Part shown: positions 45,106 to 55,511 of the stretch, piece after piece
How positions within the stretch are numbered: position 1 is the first letter of the stretch
Layout of the letters: each line of letters opens with the position of its first letter
Assembly (NCBI GenBank): GCA_006386115.1
Contig: VFIW01000140.1
Coordinates: forward strand, 1 to 64,000
DNA: 64,000 bases
Direction of reading: 5' to 3'
Source of the DNA: Globisporangium splendens
Taxonomy: Eukaryota > Oomycota > Peronosporomycetes > Pythiales > Pythiaceae
Notes under the pieces: model-generated
What the model was told of the DNA's origin: nothing
Seen by the model: only the letters and a program-made list of their open reading frames with translations
Databases searched by the model: none
Program-made: the position numbers and the translations under genes

Positions 45106-48100
45106 CTAAATCAGAATTGACAGCGAAGACGAGTTCTCCACTTCGAGCAAGCGAGTGTCTGTGATCAGCTCCGCTTCTGTTCTGGAGGCTGCTGCGAGCG
45201 CGTTCATGTTTGTGTAGCTGAAGGATCGAAACGTCTCCGCCGAGTCCGCATCATGACTGTTGTCGTACATTCCACTTGGAAACTTGAAATTGTTGTTCTC
45301 CCCGTACTCGGTCCCATCATTTTGCACTAGCGCATCACTGGAAAATAGGTTTGTAGGTTGGTCTACTTTCGCTCCTGCTCTGACCCCGCGATCGCCTCCC
45401 ATTCCTCTCACACTATCACTTGCAGTATCGCTGGAGCTGCTGCTTCCAGACGATGCATTTCTGGTGTTCCTATCGCTCGCGAACAGGTCATCTTCAGAGG
45501 CAACCACCTTAACATTATCTGGAATACTGCTATCAACGGATTTCGCATCAAACTCGAACTCGCCATCGTCGATGAAAATGTCGGTCAGGTTTCTGTTGTT
45601 GAAGTAGCTCGTATCGTTTGGACCTTCAAGAGTTGGGACAAAAGGCGGAATCGACTCCAACAGCGTATCCCAGTCGATACCGTCGAAGAATCGATGCTTC
45701 GTGAGGCTCTCCCAGTTGAGGCGAAGCGCAGGATCAGGCTCCAAGAGCTTGCTGATCAAGTCCATCGCATCGTCCGACAAACACTTCTCACCATCTGGCC
45801 ACAGAATTTGCCGCTCCAAGATATTGTTGAAGATCGCTTCGACGGTATCATCGTTGAAAGGAGGAAACCCGACGAGCATTTCGTACATGATAATGCCGAG
45901 AGCCCAGTAATCGACTGGTGGTCCATGCTCTGCGCCGAGCACGATCTCGGGACTAAGGTAGTCAGGTGTGCCGCATCGACCGTACGTATGCGGGTGCGCC
46001 TGCTTTTTTTTATGCTTCGAGTTCCGCCTTGGAGGCTTGGACGCATCGAAGAAAGCCGAGATGTTCGCGTCGAGACCGAATTGCTCAGGCGACTCGCTCG
46101 TTTTCTCTCTCTCTGGATTGCCAGCTGCAGAGATGCCGTCTGCGAGAAACAGATCTCTGTCTCCAAAGAAGCCTTCGTCGACATCATGAGCCTCGGATTC
46201 GGAATCGCTTAAATTCACGGCTTCTTCCGATAAACCAAAGTCTGTGAGCTACGGAAAATCATCGCAAAAAGACACACACACACGCACACACGCATGATGC
46301 CAATGTACAGAAACTTATGAAGGCATCGCGGAGAGCGCTACCTTGATATGACCAGTCGAGGATATCAGGATGTTGTCTGGCTTCAGATCTCTGTCAACGA
46401 GCAGACAGCAACATCACGTGCAGTACATAAAGCGTCACAACAGACACCGGACAGTACGCAGCAAAGTAGGCAACCCCAACCGACCTGTGGACGCATCCCT
46501 TGGAATGCAAGTGGTTCAGTGCCAGAGCAACTTCGGCAATATACACTCGCGCAACCTATAAAAGATGATGCAAAAAACTGAGTCAGAACGGGGTCTGTCA
46601 CACTTCCAGCAACGCAATACCGCACCTGCTCTTCCAGTTGCGCAATGCACTCGAGTAACGACATGAAGTCTCCACCCGGAAGGTATTCCATCACGAGATA
46701 CAAATTTTGTCTGCGGCAGTAACAAGAAAATAGCATTAATCAAGCGTTGTGAACAACACGACAAAGCTTGGCGTTTTCACCGCACGTGACAGATTTACGT
46801 ACTTGGTCTGGAATGTCCAAAACAGTTTGACAACAAATGGACTCTCGATATTCACCAAAATATCACGTTCGGTCTCAATATTTTCAATATGCTGCACATA
46901 AAACAAAGCGAAGTTCATAAAAATGGCAATTTTATCAAGTGCTGTGCCACGCTCAGCAAATAAAGAGCAAGCACTTGGACAACTACCTGTTTCTTTCGAA
47001 GCAAATGCTCCTTGGCGAGCACTTTGATCGCGTATTGATCACCCGTTGTCTTTTTCCGCGCCAAGTACACTTCCCCAAAGGCGCCTTTCGAAATGGGTTT
47101 CACGATCTGGAAATCGCGGATCGACACGCGGCACGCTGAAGGTCGACGACGCGTCTTCGTCGTGCGAGGTGCGACGACGTTGTTTTCGTTTTCCTCTAGT
47201 GACTTGGTTCGGTGAAATGGCGTGCGCAGTCGATCCTGCGGCACCTCGGTGTGCAGCAGCATGACTTTTTGCGTCGCACGCATTTTGCTCATTTTCGCGT
47301 GGATGAGGTTTTGAATGTGCGTGCAGTATTTCAGCCCGCAGTCGACGGCAAAGCTCGAGGATTCTGGGGGTTCCTGCTGTCGTATTCGGTCGAGGATCTT
47401 GACAAGTCGCGAGCATAATGCAAAGGACTCGACGCTCGTCGCGTCACACGAAGAAGCCTGAGAATATATAAAAGACCTTTACCAATCGTATGCACTGCAA
47501 AAACAGCACCAGGCAGAAAAAAACAAACCTACCTGGATCGCGATGACCCGCAGCGCGTTGTAAAAATGCAGGTCTTCCGGGTGGAAGTACGAGCGCAGCG
47601 AGTCGGCCTGCAAGTTCGTTTTGATCGACGTCGCCACTTTTGTCAGCGTGTTGTTAATTTGGTCCGCCTCCAGCTCAAAGCGCTTCGACATGACGCAGTA
47701 GTTCGTGTGCTCGTTTAGCTTGGTCGCGTCCACTTGACACTCGCAAAGCTTGCACACAACGGCCGGGATTCCAGATCTGCGGAAGCGCACAGTGATCGGA
47801 CGCTCCGAGTACTGCAGTAAATCTAAGATGTCTTCCGGAGGCACGCCGCCGAGTTCCTCGCCATTGATCGCGTCGACGATCAGGCCGCGCGTGATGGTTG
47901 CCATTGGCGGCAGCTGTATTATGTTGGCCAACCACGCACCTGGTGATGCCTGCACGCTCTTCACGACGACCTCTTGCCGCGTCTCGTTCACTACAAACTC
48001 AATACCTAGGAATCCGTGGCCAAACTGCGCTTCAAACGTCTCGTGCGAGCGAGCGAATGGAAGCACTCTCTCGGGCAACGGCTCAATGGGGACGGACGAA

Positions 48101-48672
48101 CTCTGTGGTGCCGATTGTGCCAGCGTGACAAGCTCCTCACTTGCAAATAGCGGTTGCTCCAGCCCTGGCGCCTGCCTTTCTATCTCATTTGATGAGCAGG
48201 TGCTCGAGCCGTGGCGGCGCCACTTGACGTGGTTCTTCTCCCACCGCTCCAGCACGCCGCCGAGCGCACTGGACGATCCGTGCTGCAGCACGTTTCGCGA
48301 GAGCACGGCCGATCGGAAATCCTGCGGCGTGCCGCTGGGTGGGATGTTGAGACTGAACTGGCGCAGCAACTTGCGCGGCGCAATCTCCAGCTTGAGCTCT
48401 TCCTGCAGCAGCTCCAGGACGCCGACGGCCATCGTCGTGCTCGCGCGGTGCTTCACCTGCGAGCTATTACTACAAGTCATACCGTCCCTCCCGAGTGCAG
48501 CTGAGTCCAATTGCTCCGTCGCACTCGTCCTCTCGCTCGTGTTGTTGTTGTCGTTTTCGTCCGCAGTGGTCTGTTGGATCCGCATGGCCGCCAGACCAGC
48601 AGTCTCGTCACCTTCGCTCTCGTCCTGCTGCTGCGTGCGCTGGTCGCTCTCTTCTTCGTCCTCCAGCGGCAT
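45106..48672 (-). CDS. RIM15/Greatwall-type AGC kinase with N-terminal PDZ domain and zinc finger
   Basis: Seven exons: 48672-47533, 47457-46987, 46891-46803, 46710-46626, 46555-46485, 46390-46342, 46248-45106; 1015 residues. A disordered N terminus is followed by a PDZ-like fold (about 213-300: [29 protein letters not shown]), a C2HC-type finger (CKLCECQ...HTNYC, about 305-325), a helical region, and the kinase from about 493: [33 protein letters not shown]. About 85 residues are inserted between DFG and the activation segment [10 protein letters not shown], the hallmark of Greatwall/RIM15/IREH kinases. A Ser/Asp-rich tail follows. Such kinases phosphorylate ENSA/Igo proteins to inhibit PP2A-B55 in mitosis or starvation. 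MAST kinases carry PDZ after, not before, the kinase. Confidence 0.9.
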
Positions 48673-50895
48673 CTTCAAGTGCGATGTCGCGGTCCTTGAG
48701 GCTGCTCCGGAGATCTGCGTGGTCGGGTGCAAATTCAGCAATGAGGAGCAATGTGTGCGGGCGGGCGTGACTAGTTATATGCGCAACGCAAGAGTGATTG
48801 TTTGCTGCAACCCTTCAAAGTGCAAGCTACTTGTTGTAAAAAAGCGTATGCGCGCAGTTGCAGACTTGCTGGAGCGTTTGCAAGTCTGCAAGTTGCTGCT
48901 GTCGAGGCGGGTGCTGGTTGCCGTTTGCTGCCAATTGCGTATTGGGTGACGACGCTCTCGTGCTGTGTGCGAGACGTGCAGCGCACGCTGCACAAAGAGT
49001 TGGATCTCTCTGTGTATGTCTTCCGCGTGCGTTCCTTCGCTGTGCTTTTTTATAGGCAGAGAAGGGAGGGAGGATTCGCTAGTGACGGTTTCGTTGCGAT
49101 CGTGGTTTTTTTCTTCGATCTTTTATGAGTGCGCTTGGCTTGATGATTTTGCACCTATACTTTGTTCAAGTGTGAGTGGAGGTGCTGAAAGGAAAATTGG
49201 ATGGTTTGACCAACAAGAGGAACAAACTCACTTGCACACAGCAACAGCGATGCCAGTCGAATCGGGTAAATTCATTGCAAAAGAGCCTCAGCATGTGCGA
49301 TTGCATGCAATTAAAGTGGTGCGCATGGATGATACAATTTTGTACGTTGTTTTTTATAACTCGAGCTGACTCAGTTGGAAGCGAGTGCATTCAAGAGTTA
49401 CCGTTAACAACGAAACACAACACGTGCAAACGTCATTAGCGAGTGCAATTGCTCACTTTAACAAATCTCGGACTCGCACACTCGGAGGAACAACTTTAAA
49501 GTTTGCAGGAGCTGCACAAGCACGCCGCGAAGTGTTGGATACTTTATTAAGCTGTACCTGTTCAACACTCCAGGTCGCCGCGCTAGGATATGTTTTTAAG
49601 CCAGATCCGTCCGTTCAACACTTCAATATGACGATCACACTGCAACCTTTTTGCCACATGCAGCACAGCAACGGCAGCTTTCGTCACAATCCAACGCATG
49701 TTGATGCCCTAGATGGATACGCACACGTACAAACAAACAACAGCAGCAGCGGACGCCGCGACTGCTGCGGAGGTTTCATTCGCACGAGGGAGGGAAGGAG
49801 GCTTCATAACTGGATGAGTCACGTGAGGACAGGCTCTGGTGTGAGGCAGGACCTCTTCGTTCAGGAAGGAGGACCGTGTCTTGTCTCTCGGAATCAAAGA
49901 ATACACAAATGCAGCACAAACACAAAGCGCAAACAAACAAAAAAGTTGATTGCTGTGCAAACGCGTGGCTTTGTTTGACTAGTTGTGGTACGACATTGCT
50001 GCATTTTCTTTCGCGCCACGAACACACAAGCAAGCCACAGCTTACAGAACCATACACACACACACAGATTTGTTTAACTCCATTCCGACTCAGCATCATT
50101 GATGAGAGAGAGATTAGAAGATCGCGTGCGGATAGAAACGCGGGTGATTCGGCAACTTTTCATCCCTTTCGAAGTCCACTGACGCCACGTGTGCAGGTGC
50201 ATGTTGCCCTTTGCGTGCTTTCTTGTCGTCAACACTTGTTGAGATTTTTCCCTGTTCGTATTTCTGACGGACTAGTGGGGTCAACTCACTTCGTTCGCTC
50301 CCAGTTCAATGCTTGGCCAAAATACCAATTTAGCTGAAACTGCTTGCTGCTGTTTTATAACGAATTGCGCTTGTTTTGCAAATTGCGAAGTGAGTTTATT
50401 TATCATGTCTTAATGCTGCGAGCCGTCGTCTGCATTCTCCTTGAGGCTCGCTTCTCCTGCTGCTCTGGGCTACCCTGTGGTGGCCCAGATGTTCATCATT
50501 TCAGTTGTTCTTTGTTTTCTTTTGTGCGTACTTTTCTTCCTACATGTGCAGTGGTTCTTCCTATAAACGTAATTCTCCTACCTCATTTGCAGATATCACT
50601 TTCCTTCTATGCAGGGGGTTCCAGGAAAGTCAAGAAATTGCCGGAGTCTGGCAGGATATCTCAACATTGCCCCCAAGACTTCGGTATTTTTTGTTCAGTG
50701 ATTCTTTGAGCTCTTCGTTCGAGATACATTCAAGTGACTTTCGGGTAACATTCGGCAACTCAAACGGGTCAGCGTTGTATTGCCCCCGAACCCTTGTGTC
50801 ACGTCACATGTGTACCCATCCGGACTCAACAGGGTCAAGTTGTACCCATCTCCCGAAAGGTCTTCATATCTTGGTCCCCTGGCTTCGGGTTGGAC
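48673..50895. other. Gene-poor region, perhaps including the 3' end of element C
   Basis: 2.2 kb with only chance frames. From about 50895 down to 50600 the minus strand continues past the element-C integrase stop with a purine-rich AAGCCAGGGGACCAAGA, a possible polypurine tract, so part of this may be a decayed 3' LTR; no matching second LTR exists here to fix its borders. Confidence 0.4.
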
Positions 50896-53024
50896 TTAGA
50901 TAAACTGCTGCAGTTCTACCGCGTCACGCTCCTCAACATACTTGGCCACTAAAGCTGGAACATCACGGAATATCGATTCCAGCGGCTCCCACGAATTTTC
51001 GGCGTCTTGTAGGCCACGCCAAGCAACACAGAGCTCCCACTCGTTGGATGATCGGTTTAAACGGTGGTCCACTATCGCCCTGACTTCTAGCACAATGCCT
51101 TGGATTGCAACATGCTCACGCAATTCTGCGCTAACATTGAGGTCTCCTTCGCGGTAGTACTTCAACCGTGATCCATGCACATCGTACTTGGCACCTGTGA
51201 GCAGATGCTCGATGACAAACGAGTGAAAGAGCGCCTCAACGACCCGAAACGGACCGATCCAGCAGGCAAGAAGCTTGTTCCCGCGGAATCGTTTGTCTAC
51301 CCTCGACCAGAGCACGAAATCGCCTACTTCAAAGTTGCATTCACCTCCTTTCGAGCGAGCTATAGCGGCGAGCCTGTTCTTCTCACGCTTGTCCACCACC
51401 ACAGTGTGCATCGCGTGGAGGCTTGCACGTAGCGTTTCCACTGCCCCTTGGACATCTTCCGACAGCAGAGGGATCTCCCTCGGAATCTTGTCCTCTGGGC
51501 ATACTACTGCATTGAGTCGCGAAGCTGCCGGGAGCCCTGTGAAAAGCTCAATCGGCGCGCAGTTTCCAAGTGAGGCTGCCGGGCTGTGGTTCAAATTTGC
51601 TTGTATCATTGGCAGCAGGTAGAACCAGTTGCGTGTATCGTACTGTAGCTCGAGCAGCATCACACGCAGAACTTGTAGTATATCGCGATTCACCCGCTCC
51701 ACTGTTCCATTGATCCAGGGCGTGTACACCGGCACGAACTCGTGGTTGACTCGGAAGCGCTGAGACAGCTCTTCCATCAGTTGGTTTTTGAAATGGGAAC
51801 CGTTGTCGGACATCCACATCCCTGGCATTCCAAATCTTTTGTACCAGTCCAGAACAGCTTCTGCAGCCGTCAAACTGGAGGCGGAGTCGGCAGGTATCGG
51901 CTCACAATAATGAGTAAGTTCGTCCTTCAGAACTAGGACGTACTTCGCAACGCCGTAGCTTTCGCCCAGGTACATGAAATCCATATGAAGACACTCATTA
52001 CGTCGCGTCACCACTCTGGAAACCGGCCATCTTCTTTGGATTAGAGTCCCTCCCTTCACGTGCTTACAGAGCAGGCAGGCGTTGACGGATCTGTTGACCA
52101 TACTGCGAGATTCACCCAAAGAGAAATGCCTTTGTAGTTCCTCCAGCATCACGTTACCTCCGCGGTGGCCTTCAACCCCGCAGTGAGCAACTATACATAG
52201 ACGCTGGATCAGCTCTCTTGCTCGCTTGGGCACCCACACTTTTCCTTCGACTCTCACGACGCCATTGACTAAAACTCCATTCTCTGGCATGCCAACCAGA
52301 TACTGCTTCTGGGCGGCGACAATTGTGTCCTGATTTGGCCACTTGAAGTTTTCGTCCTGTAGTGGTCGCAGCTCCGATACTGTGTTCTCGGTTGTAGAAG
52401 CTGTCTCTACTTTGGCTGCTGCAAACTCTGAATGGTGCCCAACTACAACTGCAGTGGACCGAGTTGTTACCCTCTTTGTTGCCATTGTCGGCTCAGGAGC
52501 AGCAGGTTGGCCCCATCGAGACACAATGTCAGCCCACAAATTGCTTTCTCCATCGATGTGGTGAATTACATATCTGTAACCCACCAACTAACTTCAAAGC
52601 CCACCGCTGTAGCTTGCCTTTAACGTGTTGCTTCATCTCCTTGCTGGGCGAAAATATCTGGATTAGATTTGAGTGATCACAGTAGGTGTGAAACCCTTTT
52701 TCTCGTTCCAGCATGTAATCCAGATCGTCACACGCCTTCACAATTGGATAGCCCTCTTTTTCAGTCACTGACCAATTTAGCTGCGAGTTCTTGAGCAATC
52801 CGCCTCTGCAGATCAAAAGCTCGTGGTTCTGTTCGTGCACAGGAAGGTCGTCCGTCCAGGTGCGCACCTGCGTCACCACCACCGCCCAGCCATTCATGGA
52901 TGCATCGGTAAACATGCACACAGTTGCTCCATTGTCAGGGAAAATGAGCTTGCTTGACCTCTCGATCATATTCAGTACGGCTTGGAATGCGGCAGCTTCC
53001 TCGTCATTCCATCTCAGCTGGGCT
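50896..53024 (-). mobile_element. pol: Truncated chromovirus C (RNase H, integrase, chromodomain)
   Basis: 3' half of a third Ty3/gypsy element. From 53024 downward: RNase H (VCMFTDASMNGWAVV, CDHSNLIQIF) in one frame, then from about 52587 in a shifted frame a zinc-binding integrase N terminus (HCGVEGHRGG...CLLCKHVKGG), the catalytic core (HMDFMYLGESYG, MSDNGSHFKNQ, NGTVERVNRD), and a chromodomain ending WRGLQDAENSWEPLESIF, stop at 50896. The frame break near 52585 splits KLVG from YRYVIHHIDGESNLW, which normally run together. Reverse transcriptase, protease and gag are missing because family-A LTR sequence begins at 53025. A dead relic. Confidence 0.88.
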
Positions 53025-53264
53025 TGTAATGGGCTAAGGCTGCCATTACATGCAAGGTGGCTCTTTGTGTGTGTCACACACCACCTTGTGGAAGTGCATT
53101 GTGGGTGCGAAGATATTGGGTGAAACACATAAAAGTGATCCCCACATGCACAGGTGACGTCATCGTCTGACGTCAGAGCAATCCGTGTCTGAGTTGAGTG
53201 TTGGTCGCTCGCAATCATTGAGATTCGGCGTGATTACGCACAACAGTACTCTAGACACGTGAGT
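53025..53264 (+). repeat. LTR of family A, copy A3, left part (split by element B)
   Basis: Starts with the LTR terminus TGTAATGGGC and continues as the reverse complement of copy A4. It carries the twin TGACGTCA sites (53155-53162, 53168-53175). It ends at CACGTGAGT where element B begins; the rest resumes at 61872. Confidence 0.9.
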
Positions 53265-53811
53265 TGTAACCGGACACTTCCGAGTTACGCAGCACGGTAC
53301 GTGTGTGAGGAAGCGTGTGCACGACTTCTCTCAAGGACTCTGTTCCAAGAGCTGTTGCCTGCTTCCTGCAGTGCAACGATCGGTTACCTATAGATCTCTA
53401 TAGAGTAACCGTCAATAACTAAAGACTTAGTCAGAGGTAAAAATGGAACTGTTTATTTGTTGGGGGTTGCCCTCTGCAGGACACCCTGAGTTATCTTTAG
53501 TTCACTATCTAGCATAGTGAACTTCCGCTTATTTCAATGTGGACATAAGTGAATGGCTCTGAATTGCCGTGTTATTCAATTGGTCTAAAAGCATATAGTT
53601 TTAGCCTATGAGAGTCGTGTCTGTGACCGGCCTCTAATCAGAGTAGCTTGGCTACCTTTGTGGTTCGAGTAAGTGCGGCGAACCTAATGATCGGCTGCTT
53701 TGGTGTTTCTCGTAGCTAAGTACGGAAACTTTAGTTGCATGCGGACTTAGTCCAATGCCAACAGATTGAGCTAAGTTGCTGCGGTGCAACTTAGCGTGTG
53801 ACCCCGTTACA
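53265..53811 (-). repeat. Element B 3' LTR
   Basis: 547 bp, TGTAAC...GTTACA ends (TG...CA with inverted termini). Near-identical to 61323-61871. Directly preceded on the minus strand by the purine-rich tract. Confidence 0.95.
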
Positions 53812-53831
53812 CCACCCCCACCTAAAGTGCG
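53812..53831 (-). other. Polypurine tract of element B
   Basis: Minus strand reads TTTAGGTGGGGGTGG up to the LTR start TGTAAC. This is the expected place and composition for the plus-strand primer of a Ty3/gypsy element. Confidence 0.75.
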
Positions 53832-53975
53832 AAACACGGGAGTGGTTTCGAAAGAGTGGTGGCCACGCTACGACGCACGAAGTCGTGGTCAGAATTCTTC
53901 GGGAGAGGCACTGCGAACACGCGTGCAAATCTCTCCGAAAAGCATCGCAACATCACAAGTGTGAACGCACACGTG

Positions 53976-55511
53976 ATGGCGACGAACAAATCAGTGCGCG
54001 AAAAGATCGCCCGAAGCGCGAGCGGTCCTGCAGAAGGACTCGTTCAAAGACTGCAGAAGCTCGACGCTGAGAAGCGCGAGGCGGCAAGCGCAAAACAACG
54101 CGCTGCCGCTGCGGTCACGTCTGCCACGGAAGACGTGAGCAAGAGCGACGACGAGTCGACTCAATCGAAGACTGCTCCTGACGGTGTCAGTGAGCTGCAA
54201 TTTGGCGATCTCCCTGCCATCAAGCCGATGAGCGGGGCAAGCGACGCCGATGACGACACGGCAGTCGACTACCAAGAGTACTCACCCGAGGAAGGGGAGG
54301 AAGAGGAAGGCATCACCGTGAGGCGCGACTCCATCGACGAGTGGGTCGAGTATGAGGAGCTGCGTTACGGGAGCGGTAGCCCCGAACTGCACGAGTTGGA
54401 GCGAAATCACTCGGCAGACGTCTCGATTTATCGGACGGAGGAAGAGAATGACGTCGCAAAGACTGTCAATGAAAGGGAGAAGAGGGAGGTCGTCATTACC
54501 AATAATGAGACCGGACTGGAACCACCACCAAAAGGTTCCGTCCATTTTTCGCTTCCCGTTATGCCGCCGCCAAAGGAATGGCCGACAGCGAAAACCCCGG
54601 CAAATTTACTTGCACGGGCGCGGGTTCCACTCGAGAGGTATGACTCCGAGTTCGCACGATGGCGCGAAGCCGATCTGCGAGGACGTGATGGGGCACTGCG
54701 CGTGCACCCGATCCCGGTTATCCTTTACGAAGGTGAGACCGAGGATCAATACGAAACCGCGTTCTTGGCATCAAGAACTGGTGTGAAACGCTTTGGGGCT
54801 GCGCGTACATTGGCCACCGATCCTGGGGCACAACGTAGCCAGCGCATGCAATTCGCTGTGCAGCGCGTACAAAAGTACCGCGAAGCAACAAAGAGTGATG
54901 ACAGTGCTCGCACGAGTCTCGGTATTAACAAGCGACAGATGGACGAGTCTCACTCGCCATCAACGCACGCTCAAAAGCGGCGACCATGTCGGGAACGTCT
55001 TCGAGGAGGCGCTCAGCAGGCTCCCATGAGCTCTGCGACAAATCGTACCCACGCCACTTCACAAGGTAGTGGGTGTTCCCCTTGCGCCGCTGCACACGCA
55101 GCAGGCGCTCGACATGGTAGTGGCGCTGTCCCTGCTTATCAATCAGCGGGACCCGTGGCGCCCTACCGCGCTTCAGCATCGGTGGTTGCACCAGATGCGA
55201 TGGTTCAGATGGTTCACGCGAACGCATCGTCTTTGGGGGCGCTACAGCAAGACGTCCGTGCCCTTCACCAGCAATATCTGGACGAGACCTCGCTGTTAAA
55301 GCAGAGGGTGACGGCGCTTGAGACGGAGCTGAAGGAAGCTCGTCAGATGCTGGAGGAGTACCATGTCCGCGGAAAGAACTTCCACGCGAGGTACGCTCCG
55401 CGAGTGAAGACGCTTTGGGAGAGGCACAACGCGCTCGTGTCTCGATGGGCGGCGTCTGAGCCCCCTGACGAGATCGACGTGCTCCCGCACTGGGATAAGA
55501 ATCCGCAGTAG
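53976..55511 (+). CDS. Opposite-strand ORF of element B, unknown function
   Basis: ATG at 53976 opens 511 codons on the strand opposite gag-pol, beginning 165 bp inside the 3' LTR. The frame is open further upstream without an ATG. The first two thirds (to 54924) overlap no other coding sequence. The product is charged: a basic, Ala-rich helix (VQRLQKLDAEKREAASAKQR), an acidic middle (YSPEEGEEEEGI), a part with VHFSLPVMPPPKEWPTAKTP, an Ala/Pro/His linker, and a C-terminal coiled coil (DETSLLKQRVTALETELKEA) ending in RYAPRVKTLWERHNALVSRW. The last 587 bases overprint the pol linker and chromodomain. Expression would need a promoter in or near the 3' LTR. No family recognised. Confidence 0.6.
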   Translation: MATNKSVREKIARSASGPAEGLVQRLQKLDAEKREAASAKQRAAAAVTSATEDVSKSDDESTQSKTAPDGVSELQFGDLPAIKPMSGASDADDDTAVDYQEYSPEEGEEEEGITVRRDSIDEWVEYEELRYGSGSPELHELERNHSADVSIYRTEEENDVAKTVNEREKREVVITNNETGLEPPPKGSVHFSLPVMPPPKEWPTAKTPANLLARARVPLERYDSEFARWREADLRGRDGALRVHPIPVILYEGETEDQYETAFLASRTGVKRFGAARTLATDPGAQRSQRMQFAVQRVQKYREATKSDDSARTSLGINKRQMDESHSPSTHAQKRRPCRERLRGGAQQAPMSSATNRTHATSQGSGCSPCAAAHAAGARHGSGAVPAYQSAGPVAPYRASASVVAPDAMVQMVHANASSLGALQQDVRALHQQYLDETSLLKQRVTALETELKEARQMLEEYHVRGKNFHARYAPRVKTLWERHNALVSRWAASEPPDEIDVLPHWDKNPQ

